Source: Populus alba
Taxonomy: Eukaryota > Streptophyta > Magnoliopsida > Malpighiales > Salicaceae
Assembly (NCBI RefSeq): GCF_005239225.2
Contig: NC_133299.1
Location: forward strand, 12,342,967-12,406,966
Length of the DNA: 64,000 nucleotides
Reading direction: 5' to 3'
The notes beneath the pieces were generated by a model that saw only the letters and a list, made by a program, of their open reading frames with translations, did not search any database and was not told where the DNA came from. Below are positions 1 through 11,532 of this stretch, in pieces; position 1 is the stretch's first letter, and each line of letters opens with the position of its first letter. The translations under genes were made by a program, and so were the position numbers.

Positions 1-1180
1 TAGAATACATGAAATTGATGATTGGTAATATAAGACTTGACACCTACAAAACAATCTCTATTGGTGGGATTTAGGGACCCTTAAATGATAAAGTTAGTGA
101 CTTTTAACAATGGATTGTAATAAATAAGAGAATAAGCTTTAAATTATAGAAACAAGATTGTTCGTTCTTAGTTGTGTATAATAAATGCTCTAAAAATAAG
201 TGTATGAATGCGTACAGAATAGGAAAAATATGAACCCTTTACTTGGATGGTTCAGAGGGAATATATAGTCTCTAAACTTTATCATGTTACTTAAATGGAG
301 TGGTTGGAATGTTATCTCTTCCTAATATCATTAATATGGAATAAATATTCATTACATAATATTAATGAGGGATACATATCTCTTACATAATATTAATGTT
401 GATGGAGATATGATAGGTCCTTAGGAGACTTTTATAAATTTATGGATGTAGAGAGATGATCATTCTTAACTTGTAATATTTATATTTAAAAGACATAAGA
501 ATAAATAAACAAATACTCGTGATCTAATATGGAGCCTAAAAAGATTATGAACTCCAATGTATCTAGAGTCAGAATGATTTCCAAGCTCAAGAGTGTTGGT
601 TAGCATCTCTACAAACTCATATGCATTTAGACTCATCAAGCAGCTTAACTTAAGGATATTGGGTCTGATATCTCTCTAAACTCACATGTACTTGAATTTA
701 ATGCATAGTTAACCCCAAAAATATTGAGCTTTGAAGCAAGTTAAACATATGTCATCTTGGCTTGATATTCTGTGACAAAGCATAAATATATTGAGCTATT
801 ATTTTGTTTTTATTTTTGTTTTTATCATGAGCTTTTTAATCAAAAATAATTTTGAAATCGAAAAGCAATTGTAAATTTGAAAATCATTTTACTCATACAT
901 ATACACCCCCTAATCCATCACTTCTTAATTATAATTAATTGTAATTATAATGTTAATTCCAAATTGGATCATCATTCGCCAATCGGAAAGCAATTATAAA
1001 TTCGGAAATAATGTTAGTTATAATCAAACAATTTCCATGCTAGAGGGCATTCCCTAGCAAGACTGAGCAACAGTAATTACAAATTTTGCCTAACCTAGAT
1101 CACAATACTCAGCCCTGAACCGAGGGTATTTAAAGTGAAAAAAGTGAAAAATTACAGGGAAAATGGCCAACCGACGAGAT
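1..1180. other. AT-rich intergenic DNA, nothing recognised
   Basis: No open frame of useful length and no recognised domain on either strand. The composition is AT-rich with short direct repeats of the phrase cataatattaatg near 340-400. It may contain old transposon sequence, but I see no coding trace that names it. Confidence 0.5.
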
Positions 1181-1183
1181 TAT

Positions 1184-1340
1184 AGTTGTTATTTTTTAAA
1201 GTATTTTTTATTTAAAATATATTAAATAATATTATTTTATTTTTAAAAAATTATTTTTTATATCAGCATATTAAAATGATATAAAATATAAAAAAATATA
1301 TTAATTTGAAGTAAATAAAAAATATTTAAAAAAAAAAAAA
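1184..1340 (-). repeat. AT-rich dispersed repeat, copy 1
   Basis: This copy shares the order of landmarks seen in about ten other places in the window: a run like tttttatttaaaaatatatt, then a stretch like aaaaattatttttgatat, then tattaaaatgat and a tail like aatttgaagtaaataaaaa. It reads in reverse relative to the copy at 24300. No protein is encoded. Its size (about 160-200 bases) and copy number fit a MITE-like family. Confidence 0.6.
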
Positions 1341-2870
1341 AAAATTAAACAGGGCAATTCAGGGGAGAACCATCTTTCCGTGTCCAGCCTGCAGTGATGC
1401 AATTTTGGTGCGTTGCTTCTGTCCAAGAACAGCATTTATGACACATGTCAATTACCCAATATCCACGGTCAGCTTGAAAGAAAAGTCAGCAGTCTTCTCC
1501 GAAGATGCATCGAAGTAAAGCAAGAAGTTTCCAGTTAGCCATCCTTGTAGCCATGGAGTCTCTCTCACGCAGCGTGTATGACCCAAAAAACCATTAGTCT
1601 TTGTTTCTTTCATCTCCAAAGTTCAGACTGGAAATTAATCTTCTAACTGTAAAGTTCGAAAGAGAATTAAATTATAATCTCTGTGTTATTAATTTTTAAG
1701 GTTCTAGAACTTACAACTATTATATATAAAAAAAAGTAAAATAAAAGGACCTGCTTTGTTTTTTTATTTCAAACTCTAGAAAGTGAAGCTCCTGAGACCT
1801 AGGGATAACAAGAAACCATTTACAGCTACATCTCTGCAAGGTTATGGATGCTCTTAGAGCATCCAGTTCATGCTTCTTATTTTGCAGCTTAAATTTTAGC
1901 TAAAAAATCACTTTAGTTACCTTTAAATAAAAAAAAAAAACATGCTTTTTAAAACAAATATTTGCAGCAGCAGTTACAAATTCCAACGCTAGCTGATCAT
2001 CTTTTTTAAAAACATAGTAAGAAATTGCCCTAGTTTTGGCACCGTATATCTTCTTTGTCCATAAAAGCTATGAACACAATAGATTACTCAGATTATCAAC
2101 TACCAGACAATCTTGAACTTGCTTACATGCCAACAACACAAATCCAGTATTTGACTATGCTTTCAATTCTAGGTCTTTATCGGTATATATCGTAGTCATC
2201 ACGGCGAAAAGTCTTCGAATCGAGGGGAAGAAAATTCAACATTTTCTGGAGCTAATTAAGGTAAAAAACAACTCATTAAAGAGAAATAAAAAGATTGATT
2301 TGCAGACGTTGGAGTATAACAAAATCAATGATTATTTTCCCTGAAAAATCAAAGTCGAAACAAGAAACAACCTACCCATTGTTTGCTTCTTGCTAGCTAC
2401 AATGACCCCACAATGATGTCTACATCAAAATTCAAATGCTATACTTGATGGGAAAAATGGTATTTTGCAGGAAAAAAACTGGCCTAAATACATCTACAGA
2501 ATAATTGCAACTTATAATTATCTGCAAATAATTATCAAAAACAAAATCATTCCATTAAATCTCTGTTCATAAGTAAGGTATGTTCAGACTAAGCTTTAAA
2601 GGTCATAACTCGTAACAAAAAGCTCAAAGCAGAGAAAATAAGTAGGCAACAAAAAAATTCATTTGTATAAATCCCGTGTAAATCACTCAAGTAGAGATTA
2701 CAGTCTTCATAGTAAAAGAAAAACACAAACAAAGAAGTGGACAAAAATACAATGTCGATGTACCGTGTAGATTGCCGCAGGAGGGGGCGGGGTCATTGTT
2801 ACCATGTCAACTTCCAATGGAGTCAATATTAGAAGATTAATAAATACAAATGAAAAGATAGATTAAATTT
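1341..2870. other. Intergenic DNA, no gene identified
   Basis: About 1371-1640 is richer in GC than its surroundings and could be the remnant of a promoter or transcribed leader, but no frame longer than a few dozen codons runs through it. 1780-2760 has unique-looking sequence without coding signal. I see nothing that can be named. Confidence 0.45.
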
Positions 2871-2879
2871 TCTATAATT

Positions 2880-5090
2880 TTCATTGATAAAATTTTTCAT
2901 TCCTGTATCCATCAATAAATATCAACAAAAAAATTCTTTTAGTATATACCAAAGAATTGCAATGTGAAAATTAATAAGGAATGAAAAAAAAAAAATCAAA
3001 CAGTACGATGATGTGTAACTTTTATAGACATATTGCCGATAGAATTAACCTGACAATAAAATACATTCGTAAATATGTTGATGAAAAAAATTCCCTTGGC
3101 ATATGCTACAAAGGGTATTACAGTGCGTTTCAAAAAAAGAAAAATCATACGGTGACATGGTATTTTTACTGAGTAAATGACCAACGGAGTTATTAAGAAA
3201 AATAATTTCCATTGATAATATTTAATTTATGACCTAGTAATCAACCCTCCTCTCCCCCTCCCCCATCTCTCCTTCTTTCTTATACATTTTTTTCTACAAC
3301 AAACAGCCACACCTCCCCTCCAACTCAACATAATAAAATCTCTCATAACAAATTTGACCACCACAACACTCAGTTTGTCAGCATTCGTGTTCTGATTTAA
3401 ATTTTATTAGGATTCTACACTTTAAATAAGCAATTTTACTTCTTCTTTTTTAATTTTAACTCAATTTTAAAATGTTAATTTTTTTTTTTTAGTATATGTA
3501 ATTTGTTTGGGTATTTACTTATTTTATAGTTTTTTCTTATAGAAATTTGTTGTATGAATTTATGATTTGTACATGTTAAGGTTTGTTTTAGATTTTATAA
3601 AATTATATTTGTTTGTAAATTGATAAAACTTATGTCGGATTTTTTACTTAGGTGTTTCGTGAATGAAATAAATAATATTTATTTAATAGGTTCATTTTAT
3701 ATTATTTCAATTTTTTTGCAGAGTTGAAATTTTTGGTAAATGTGTAGAAATTTGAATTTATGTAAATAATTGATAATGAGTTAAGAGTACTATTAAAATA
3801 GATTGAATAGGTATGAGTTAAATCAATCTTTTGCAAATTTATTTAGTTAATGTAGTTAATTAATACATGTTATCATCATTATTTTATATAGGTCTGATAT
3901 AGGTAATGGATGATCGTTCATGGATGTATATAGATTCACTCTAAGAGTTGCGGATGATGAATTATTATAATGGGGTTCAGGGTTTTAATAATTACGCATT
4001 ATCTAATCCGAGAAATATTAGTGGAGGGGGTATTAGATATCCATGCAAAAAGTGTAAAAATAAAAATTTTCTCGATCTAGATGTTGTAACAATGCATATT
4101 CTATATAAAAAAAAGATTCATGAACAAATAATTGTATTGGTATGCACACATAGAACCATATACTCCTTACGATACCATGGTAAAAAGGATGGTTAGGTCA
4201 TCTTCTAATTCTAGCAACATGCATGGAGTTGTAGATGAAAATAGTAATCCATATAGAAATATGGTTATAAATGTGATAAGAATGAATCAGGATTATGCCA
4301 GTCAATGTTCAATCATATATGAAGAACCTAATGCAGACACAATCAGGTTTTTGATCTTTTGAAAGATTAAGATGATTCGTTATGGTATGGTAGCATAAAT
4401 CATGGTAAATTATCGATCTTTACACAGGGTGTTCATCCATCAAGTCAGATTATGGGTTGAGTAAGGTCGGTTATGAAAAAAAAAATATTGAAGGGGCAAA
4501 AAGCATTTTACCTGAAGGGAACATAAAAAAAAAAAGAAATTTTATGGTGCTAAGCCCATAATAAAACCCCTCAATCTAGGATACTAGAAAATTAATATGT
4601 GTCCAAATTTCTGCATGTGGTACTAACTTGAAAATACAAAGTTGACTGAGTGCAAAACATGTGGGTATTTTTGTTATAAACCTATAACTGACAGAGGATA
4701 GACTCTTGTTGTATACAAAAAAACTTAAGTACTTTCCAATCACACCTAAATTGTGAAGGTTATTCATATCATCAAAGATTATTGAGCACATAACATGGCA
4801 CAAATCACATGATGTTATGGATGGAGTGACGGTGCACCCTTTCAATAGTCAAACCTGAAAACACTTTAACAATGTGCATCCTCACTTTTCAATGGAGATG
4901 AGGAACGTGCATCTTGGGTTATATACAAACAAATTCAATTCATTCGAGTCATTTATTGCTCCATATTTTATTGGCTGATGAAACTCACGATTTACAACTT
5001 GCCATCGAGGATGTGTATGAGGTCAAAATTCATGTTTTTATCTATGATCATACTCAATCCATTATGGAAACTGTTTACTTCTCAATGCAT
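2880..5090 (+). mobile_element. Decayed CACTA (En/Spm) DNA transposon, element A
   Basis: The stretch begins with short motifs of the kind found near CACTA ends (for example accaacggagttatt near 3180 and ccattgataatattt near 3208). It continues through a pyrimidine-rich leader (3245-3300) into a broken TNP2-type transposase. The leader region 3230-3880 has a clear diverged relative at 20340-20890. I could not find terminal CACTACAA repeats or a 3-base target duplication, so both limits are approximate. Multiple stops and an internal deletion near 4950 make it non-autonomous. Confidence 0.6.
3906..5060 (+). pseudogene. CACTA transposase (TNP2 type) remnant
   Basis: An ATG at 3906 opens a frame reading MDDRSWMYIDS and is stopped 12 codons later. 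The following frames give NGVQGFNNYALSNPRN and YPCKKCKN, which is the layout of the transposase-associated N-terminal domain (PF13963) with its paired cysteines. Further fragments in shifting frames (4250-4350, 4640-4860) match the start of the tnp2 family (PF02992), including a TECKTCG-like cysteine pair and a MTWHKSHDVMDG-like segment. The catalytic part is missing: similarity jumps or ends near 4950-5060. Several frameshifts and stops make this a dead gene. The family assignment rests on remembered motifs, not on a search. Confidence 0.7.
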
Positions 5091-5094
5091 TAAT

Positions 5095-7290
5095 AATTAA
5101 TGCACCAATGATAATAAGTCATCGATAATATTTGGAGGGAGCTTTCTGAAACTTTTCATAGAAGTTAAAAATATCCATTTGAGTTTACCGATGAAATGAA
5201 AAGTTCTCGGTAATTCCATCGATAAAACTAGATTAAAATACCAGAACCAGAACAAACAGGGATTCATCTTCTTCTTTCTTTTCTTTTCTCTCACCGAGTC
5301 GTTTCTTTAACTTTCTATTCTCTTCTCTATCTTCTTCTCAGCTAAAATCAAGCAATCTCTTCTCTTCTCATCCTCAAGTATGTTGTCTTCCTTCATTTTT
5401 TTTTTTTTTTTTTGTTTATTAACAATATTTTTTGTTTTGTTTTGTTTTGTTTTTCTTTTTTTAATTATCAGCTGAACTTAATCACACAATAAAGGTAAGA
5501 ATTTTCCATCCCTTTTTTATTTTTATTTTTTTGCATTATTTTTTTCATTGTTTATGTTCGATTTTGTTTTCTTAATAATTTTATGAATTAATAAATGTGT
5601 TGAATTTTAGTTTTTATTGAAATAATTTTTGCATTATTTTGTTAAGTTTTAGTTATTTTTTATCAATTTCAATTTAATGTGTAGGATTATTTTATTTATT
5701 ATTTTGTATTTAATCCATTTAGAATAATTATTTTCAATTTAGGATTAAAAATATTATCACTTAGAAATAATTGTGTTAAATTTAGTTGCTTGTTATAATA
5801 ATTTTTGCATTATTGTTTTTTTTTAATTTTAGTTGTTTTTTTTAAAAAAAAATTGTTCATGTTCAATTAAACGTGTAGGATTAATTTTATTTATTATTTT
5901 CAAATTTTGTAAACTTATGATTAAAAATATTATCACGGTAAAAATGAAATTTTTTCTACAAAATTGAATTATGCTATATTGTTAGAAGAAATTGAATAAA
6001 ATCAACTAGTTTGTGGCATATATATTTTGTATTTGCAGTTTAAAAATTTTAGGTAGTCTCCTATCTAGGGAAGGTGTTATTAATTTTTAAAAAAATATAG
6101 AAATCATTTAATTTTTTATCCGTTAATTTGTGTACATGCCTAGGTGAAAGTTTATTAGTTGTTTTTTATAGATATATTTAACAGAAAATAATGTTTTCTA
6201 TTTTTTTTAGGTAGGAATTTTTTTATTACATCTATTTTTTATTAGTTGTTTTTTTATAAATATATTTAACAGATAATAATTTTTTCTTACAGACTATGGT
6301 TCTTGGAAGCGAGTCAAGCTCGATAGGAGCTTTTTTAAAAAACACATATGCAAAGTGATGACAGCCAAAAAGGGATGTAACAGTTAGTGGGTAGTCGGGC
6401 TCAGCACTTTGTGGTATGTTGGTTTTCAACTATTTTTTCTTAAGTTATTATTTTCTTGAATTTGATAAAATTATTTCTTCTTTTCCAAGATACATTAACA
6501 ATTTGAATGAAAGATACAGGGACGATTCTTCTACCCATACCGGATGTAGATCTGGATTTGTGGTTGGAGATGGATCATTTAGAGGACCCGATAGAAACCG
6601 TGTGTATGGATTTTCTAACATTACGGCTAAGAATTTACAGATGAGCCATAATGCTTCATCTGTTGGATGCTCACAATTGATTCCGAGCACTCAAATTTTT
6701 GAGTTCGTGGCAATGTTAGACTAACAAATGCAGGCTCAGACAGGCCATCTTAATGAAAAATGTGAAAAATATAAACAACTTACTGCTGATTATGAAGAAC
6801 TATGTCGATCGATAATGAAGATATGATCATAGATGAGTGGTACATGTGCACTAATTAATTGGCCCCATGATCCCGGCGACAACAAAACTCCTCCTCTTCC
6901 TCATCCTCCTCTAATGCTGCCTCTATTTTAGATTTATTGTATTTAAACGTACAAATGTTTAGATTTGTAATAAATATTTTATTTTTATATTATTTTAATT
7001 ATTTTCTAATTTTGTTCAATATGTTTTTCTAAATATATTTTTAAAATATTATTAATGGTGTTACTAACGGACCAACTCTGTCAATATATTCCAAAGAGAG
7101 TTGAAAAATAATTACTGCAAATATCATTGCTATTGTTAACTCACCGACAGATTACAGATGATATTCTATCAGTGATATGTTATATTTATTGATAGAGATA
7201 CTAATAAAATGAAAAGATAAAAAAAAATTTGACATATTTTGTCTGTTAGTAAATCCATTGGAATATTTATTACCAATAGACCATAAATTA
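5095..7290 (+). mobile_element. Second CACTA-type element or 3' half of the same one
   Basis: 5095-5215 holds clustered motifs such as catcgataatattt, accgatgaaat and ggtaattccatcgat. 7075-7285 holds related motifs (caccgacagatt, tctatcagtgata, tattgatagagat). Such clusters are typical of the subterminal repeats of plant CACTA elements. Between them lies a leader with CT-rich blocks (5260-5380), a long AT-rich intron-like stretch and a PF03004-like coding remnant. It could be a separate element inserted at about 5095 or the far end of element A; terminal repeats were not found, so I cannot decide. Confidence 0.45.
6294..6842 (+). pseudogene. Plant transposase (Ptta/En/Spm, PF03004) remnant
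   Basis: The frame from about 6500 reads YRDDSSTHTGCRSGF, then GPDRNRVYGFSN, then SSVGCSQLIPSTQIFEFVA and, after a stop at about 6721, LNEKCEKYKQLTADYEELC. This order (a D-STH- segment, a GPDKNRVYG-like core, a serine-rich linker and a C-terminal coiled coil) is what I know from the accessory protein of plant CACTA elements. The N-terminal exon around 6294-6415 is broken by stops. The protein is therefore not made from this copy. Alternative readings are unlikely because several characteristic phrases occur in the right order. Confidence 0.65.
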
Positions 7291-7623
7291 CTAACATTTT
7301 CAAAAGATGAAGAGCACACCATTGTGTAGCCATGGCAAAAAAGAAATAATTAAGGTATTCTAGAAAATGTATACACAACATTTTTAGGAAATTATTTAAG
7401 TGGATCATTGTAAGTTCATAATTTATGCATGGAAAACACCTAAAGCTTTTCTCTACATGAAAAATTTCTTTCAAAAGATACTTTGAAAAATAAACTAGGA
7501 GAATTGAGAATTTCATAGTAAAGTAAAGAGAAGTTAAGAGCCAATCAATTTGGGTATAAATTTAATGATTAGAAAGTAGAAAAAACAACTAAAAAATTAC
7601 ATGCGGGTTATTTGTTGCAAGAA

Positions 7624-7866
7624 TTACAAGAGAAGCCACAAAAACACACCTTCACATCCATCAACTACAAAATCAAAAGACCTTTCTTCAACTAATTTGT
7701 CATAATCTCCTTTCATCTTTAAATAGAACACATTTGAATCATTAGTTGAGGCCTTTGGAATCAGCCTCGAGTCAAGAAACTTCAAGATCTTATCACAAAT
7801 CGAATATAGTTTAGTCTCAATCTTATCCTTATAGTCATGAATCATAGATATATGGTCTTCATTTCC
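7624..7866 (-). pseudogene. 14-3-3 protein gene fragment
   Basis: On the minus strand the frame starting at 7866 reads GNEDHIS, then [20 protein letters not shown], then RLIP and [10 protein letters not shown], ending in similarity near 7702. These phrases match one internal stretch of plant 14-3-3 proteins, covering the loop and helices that end at the KMKGDY motif. The N-terminal helices and the C-terminal half with the second part of the phosphopeptide groove are absent. After KMKGDY the frame runs on for about 25 unrelated residues to a stop at 7624. Upstream, an ATG near 7880 is in another frame. It is a fragment, not a working gene. It lies directly beyond a CACTA end, which makes transposon-borne capture possible but unproven. 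Confidence 0.65.
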
Positions 7867-8079
7867 AACATTTTTTTCGTGAGCTGATGGTGTGGTTGTC
7901 GTTGTTTAAGAAAGAGAGAAGATGGAGTTTCAGAGAAAGAAAGAGAAGAGAATTTAGATCTTAATTCAAATAAAATTAAAAGCAAACTTAAGATTTAGAT
8001 TAGATGTGTGAAGAAATAGAGGGTAAAGAAATCTTTTTTATTTTTTCCCTCTATTGTAAATCCCAACTAAATAAAGATT

Positions 8080-8285
8080 GCTCCGATACTCATTGTATAT
8101 AGCGAGTATTATTCATACGGGTAAAATAACTAGTCACTTAATTAGCAACTATGCATTGTAAAATTTTATACATCCTTACTATTTTAGCTAAATTGGTAGG
8201 ATAACTAGCAAGAATATTATGCTTTAAAGGCCTTGTTATTTTGGCAAAGTGAAGATTACTCGTTATATACAATGAATACTATAGC
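8080..8285. repeat. Small inverted-repeat element (MITE-like)
   Basis: The left end (8080-8131) and the reverse complement of the right end (8234-8285) align for about 52 bases with roughly three quarters identity. The best block is tcattgtatata followed one base later by cgagta on both arms. The interior of about 100 bases does not fold on itself. No coding capacity and no clear target duplication. Size and form fit a MITE, but the family is unknown to me. Confidence 0.5.
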
Positions 8286-8399
8286 ACTTTTTAATTTATA
8301 CATAATTAATTAAAATGATGATATAGAGAAAAATAATGAACAATATATATATCTCAAGCTAACAAAGGTTGTAAACATAGACATGTTATCTTTAAACAA

Positions 8400-9350
8400 G
8401 ATAATTGGGTTTAGATGCATATGAGAAAGAAAACATTTCCAGCACATAAGAGATTTAAGTTGCATCTTAAAAAAGATGACTCATTTTGAATTTTTTTAAT
8501 GAATCAACAGCAATCATATAAAGTAGATCTTCCAAATGAGTATAACATCAATACTACTTTTAATATTTCTAATATTTCTTTGTTTGATGTTGGTGATGAT
8601 TAAGGTTGAATTCTTTTAGAAAAAAGGGGGGAAAGTGAGAATCAACATGCATTAACAAATCATCCATTAGAGGTGTTAATTGGATCAATTACAATGTCAA
8701 TAGATAAGAAGATTATAGAAGCATTCAATAGGCTAATTCAAAATATTTAGACCAAGTCAAACATCAAGATTATAAAAAGGGATGTTCAGGATTTAATTAA
8801 TGTAATCCATGCAAAGGAAGGAGCTAGTTTTTGAGCTTGAGACATGCAAATTTGGCTTATTTTTCTAATATGTAGTTTTATATTAATAGGTATAACTTTT
8901 AATATAACCGTTGAATTATAATGAAATTTTACCAAATGATTTTAAAGGTCTTAAATTTTTTTTAGGGTTAAAAATATAGTAGCACCTAGATACTGGAAAG
9001 GCTTTGCAATAAAACCTAAAAGTTATATTCAAGATTTGCAATATTTTTCTAGTCGATTTTAAAATTCTTTATACTATTCTATTTAGAACTCTTTTGTTAT
9101 TTTTATAGCCTTATTTAGAATATTTTACCTAGTATAAATAATGTTATTTATCTTATATTTAGTTTTGGGTATTTTAATTTTCGAAATAGTATTATTTGTG
9201 CAAAGTTGCTCATATTCTTAGTTATTCATTAAATTCTTTAGAACTTATCAAATATTACTTTTTTGTTGCTTTAATCTTTGTAAGAAATAAATGCATTCCT
9301 TTAATTAAAACTCTTTTTATTCATCTATTTTTTTTATTTTAATAAAAAAC
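8400..9350 (+). mobile_element. 3' end of a decayed Ty3/gypsy retrotransposon
   Basis: The frame near 8413-8470 gives MHMRKKTFPAHKRFK, which resembles the post-integrase segment (consensus like -IHLRKERFP-) of gypsy polyproteins. It is followed by DLPNEYNINTTFNISNISLF at about 8527-8590 and by a C-terminal stretch ending ...INVIHAKEGASF stop at about 8835. These are the last parts of a chromovirus-like polyprotein. A frame stop (TAA near 8602) shows decay. The AT-rich tail 8836-9350 is probably the degraded 3' LTR; its end cannot be fixed by eye and no partner LTR was found in the window. Confidence 0.6.
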
Positions 9351-9462
9351 ATGTTTTTTTTAATTACAAAAGTTATTGGAATCGCACCCGACAACAAACA
9401 TGATATTTCCATATCTTGTTGTTTAAGTGGCCGAAAACGAGACTAGACTTTGATTAAACACC

Positions 9463-9512
9463 AGCCCAATTGAACATGAAAACAAGCCCAATTGAACATG
9501 AAAACAAGCCCA
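9463..9512. promoter_or_regulatory. Tandem 22-base repeat with site II-like motifs upstream of cFBP1
   Basis: The unit agcccaattgaacatgaaaaca occurs twice back to back without mismatch, and a third copy starts (agccca). On the minus strand each unit offers TGGGCTT, matching the plant site II element TGGGCY, known from promoters of housekeeping and organelle-related genes. It lies about 280-325 bases before the FBPase start codon. Function is inferred only from motif and position. Confidence 0.35.
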
Positions 9513-9573
9513 CTTGCAATTTGCCATTCCCCGTCCCCTTCCCTTCCCTTCCCTAAACCAAGAAAAAAGAATA

Positions 9574-9585
9574 TCTATATATATT
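9574..9585 (+). promoter_or_regulatory. Possible TATA box of cFBP1
   Basis: The phrase tctatatatatt lies about 205 bases before the ATG. That would place transcription start near 9605-9615 and give a leader of roughly 180 bases. Other AT-rich phrases exist in the region, so this is only the best-placed candidate. Confidence 0.35.
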
Positions 9586-9788
9586 CCATAACAGTGATCA
9601 CAAAACGGACGCAAAACACGATGATAAGTGTGGGACCCAAAATTTAACAGAAATCTTTTCCCACCTCACAATCCTACTTCATTGCCCAACACAATCCATG
9701 GAGAGACAGACACTACCCCTGCAAGGAAAAAAAAATTATCCGAAAACAAGAAGAGAAGCAAAACCACGAACCAGGAAAAGAAGCAGCC

Positions 9789-11532
9789 ATGGTTGCACAA
9801 GCAGCAGCAATAATAACTTCATCATCACATCTTCTCTTCTCAACCTCACGCTCACTGTCTCGCCCATCTCCTTCCCAGCTATGTGTCTTTGACTCAAAAA
9901 CACTTGTGTCATACCCCAACAGCACTAATACTTACAAGAAAAAACGTAGTGGTGATGGGCTCAAGTGCATGGCTGTGAGCACAGCCTCGGATGCTAAAAC
10001 AAAGAAGAGTACGTTTGAGATTCAAACACTGACTGGTTGGCTGTTGAAGCAAGAACAAGCTGGTGTTATTGATGCTGAGCTCACTATTGTTATATCAAGC
10101 ATTTCAATGGCATGTAAGCAGATTGCTTCTTTGGTGCAAAGAGCTAGCATTTCTAACTTAACTGGAGTTCAAGGCGCTGTTAACATTCAAGGAGAAGACC
10201 AGAAGAAGCTTGACGTGGTCTCTAATGAGGTCTGTACTTAACAACTAATTATCTTGCATCAAACTAACAGAACAGTTACATGAGTCATCAAATTAATGCA
10301 AATTCATTGTGGGGATAAGCTAAAAGCTAAGTGGAAGATGACTGGGTTTTGCTTACAAATGAAGTAGGAAAACTAGCACCGTATATTTTCTTATTTTGTG
10401 GTCCAATTGAGGCAACTTCTCTAGTCTTAGATAATTATCTTCTTCATGAATTAGATGCGCTCTAGTTTGAACCATTCAGCGAAATGTTTTTTTTTTTTTT
10501 TTAAATTAGTTAGTTTGCAACTACAGGTGTTCTCTAGCTGCTTGAGATCAAGTGGGAGGACAGGAATCATAGCATCAGAGGAAGAGGACGTGCCAGTGGC
10601 AGTGGAGGAGAGTTACTCTGGAAACTATATAGTGGTTTTTGACCCACTCGATGGATCATCCAACATTGATGCTGCGGTGTCTACTGGTTCCATCTTTGGA
10701 ATATACAGCCCCAATGACGAGTGCCTGGCCGATATTGGAGATGACTCCACTGTGAGTCCATCCATAATTGATGCAATCACAAACAGATGAGTTTATCAAA
10801 CACATAAAAAGAAGATAGTCTATGGTTAATAACATAACTTGATTGTTTGAAAATTTGGTGATTGCAGCTTGACCAAACGGAACAGAGATGTATTGTGAAT
10901 GTGTGCCAGCCAGGAAATAACCTCCTTGTTGCTGGCTACTGCATGTATTCAAGCTCGGTGATTTTTGTGCTAACTATTGGAAAAGGCGTGTTCTCTTTCA
11001 GCTTGGATCCAATGTATGGAGAGTTTGTTTTAACTCAGGAAAACATCCAGATACCAAAGGCTGGAAAGATTTATTCATTTAATGAAGGAAACTACCAGAT
11101 GTGGGATGACAAGCTGAAGAAGTACATTGATGACCTTAAAGACCCTGGTACGAGTGGCAAGCCCTACTCCGCTAGATACATTGGAAGCTTGGTCGGTGAC
11201 TTCCACCGGACGCTGCTGTACGGTGGCATTTATGGGTACCCCAGGGACAAGAAGAGCAAGAATGGGAAGCTGAGGCTTCTGTATGAGTGTGCACCGATGA
11301 GCTTCATAGTGGAACAAGCTGGTGGGAAAGGATCAGACGGGCATCAGAGAGTGCTGGATATCACACCTACTGAGGTCAGTCTAATATGCTTCATTCAACT
11401 CATGAAATCTTGTTTTCGTCTTCTTTGAGTTAAGAACTAAGGCATTGTTTTTGACAACAGATACACCAGCGTGTTCCGCTTTACATAGGGAGCGTGGAGG
11501 AAGTGGAGAAATTGGAGAAGTATTTGGCTTGA
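9789..11532 (+). CDS. cFBP1: Chloroplast fructose-1,6-bisphosphatase (cFBP1)
   Basis: Hydrolyses fructose 1,6-bisphosphate to fructose 6-phosphate in the stroma, a light-activated step of the Calvin cycle. Four exons: 9789-10229, 10527-10751, 10868-11374 and 11461-11532, all with GT-AG borders and codon-phase-0 junctions, giving 414 residues, the usual length. The Ser-rich N-terminus (to about residue 55-60) looks like a transit peptide. Metal site: [21 protein letters not shown] (residues 186-195) and LLYE. Cys213, Cys230 and Cys235 correspond to the three redox-loop cysteines of the pea enzyme (153, 173, 178), so thioredoxin control is expected. Substrate residues equivalent to mammalian Tyr264 and Lys274 are present (Tyr346, Lys356). 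Start chosen at the first ATG before the transit-like sequence. A related tandem copy follows at 12455. Confidence 0.95.
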
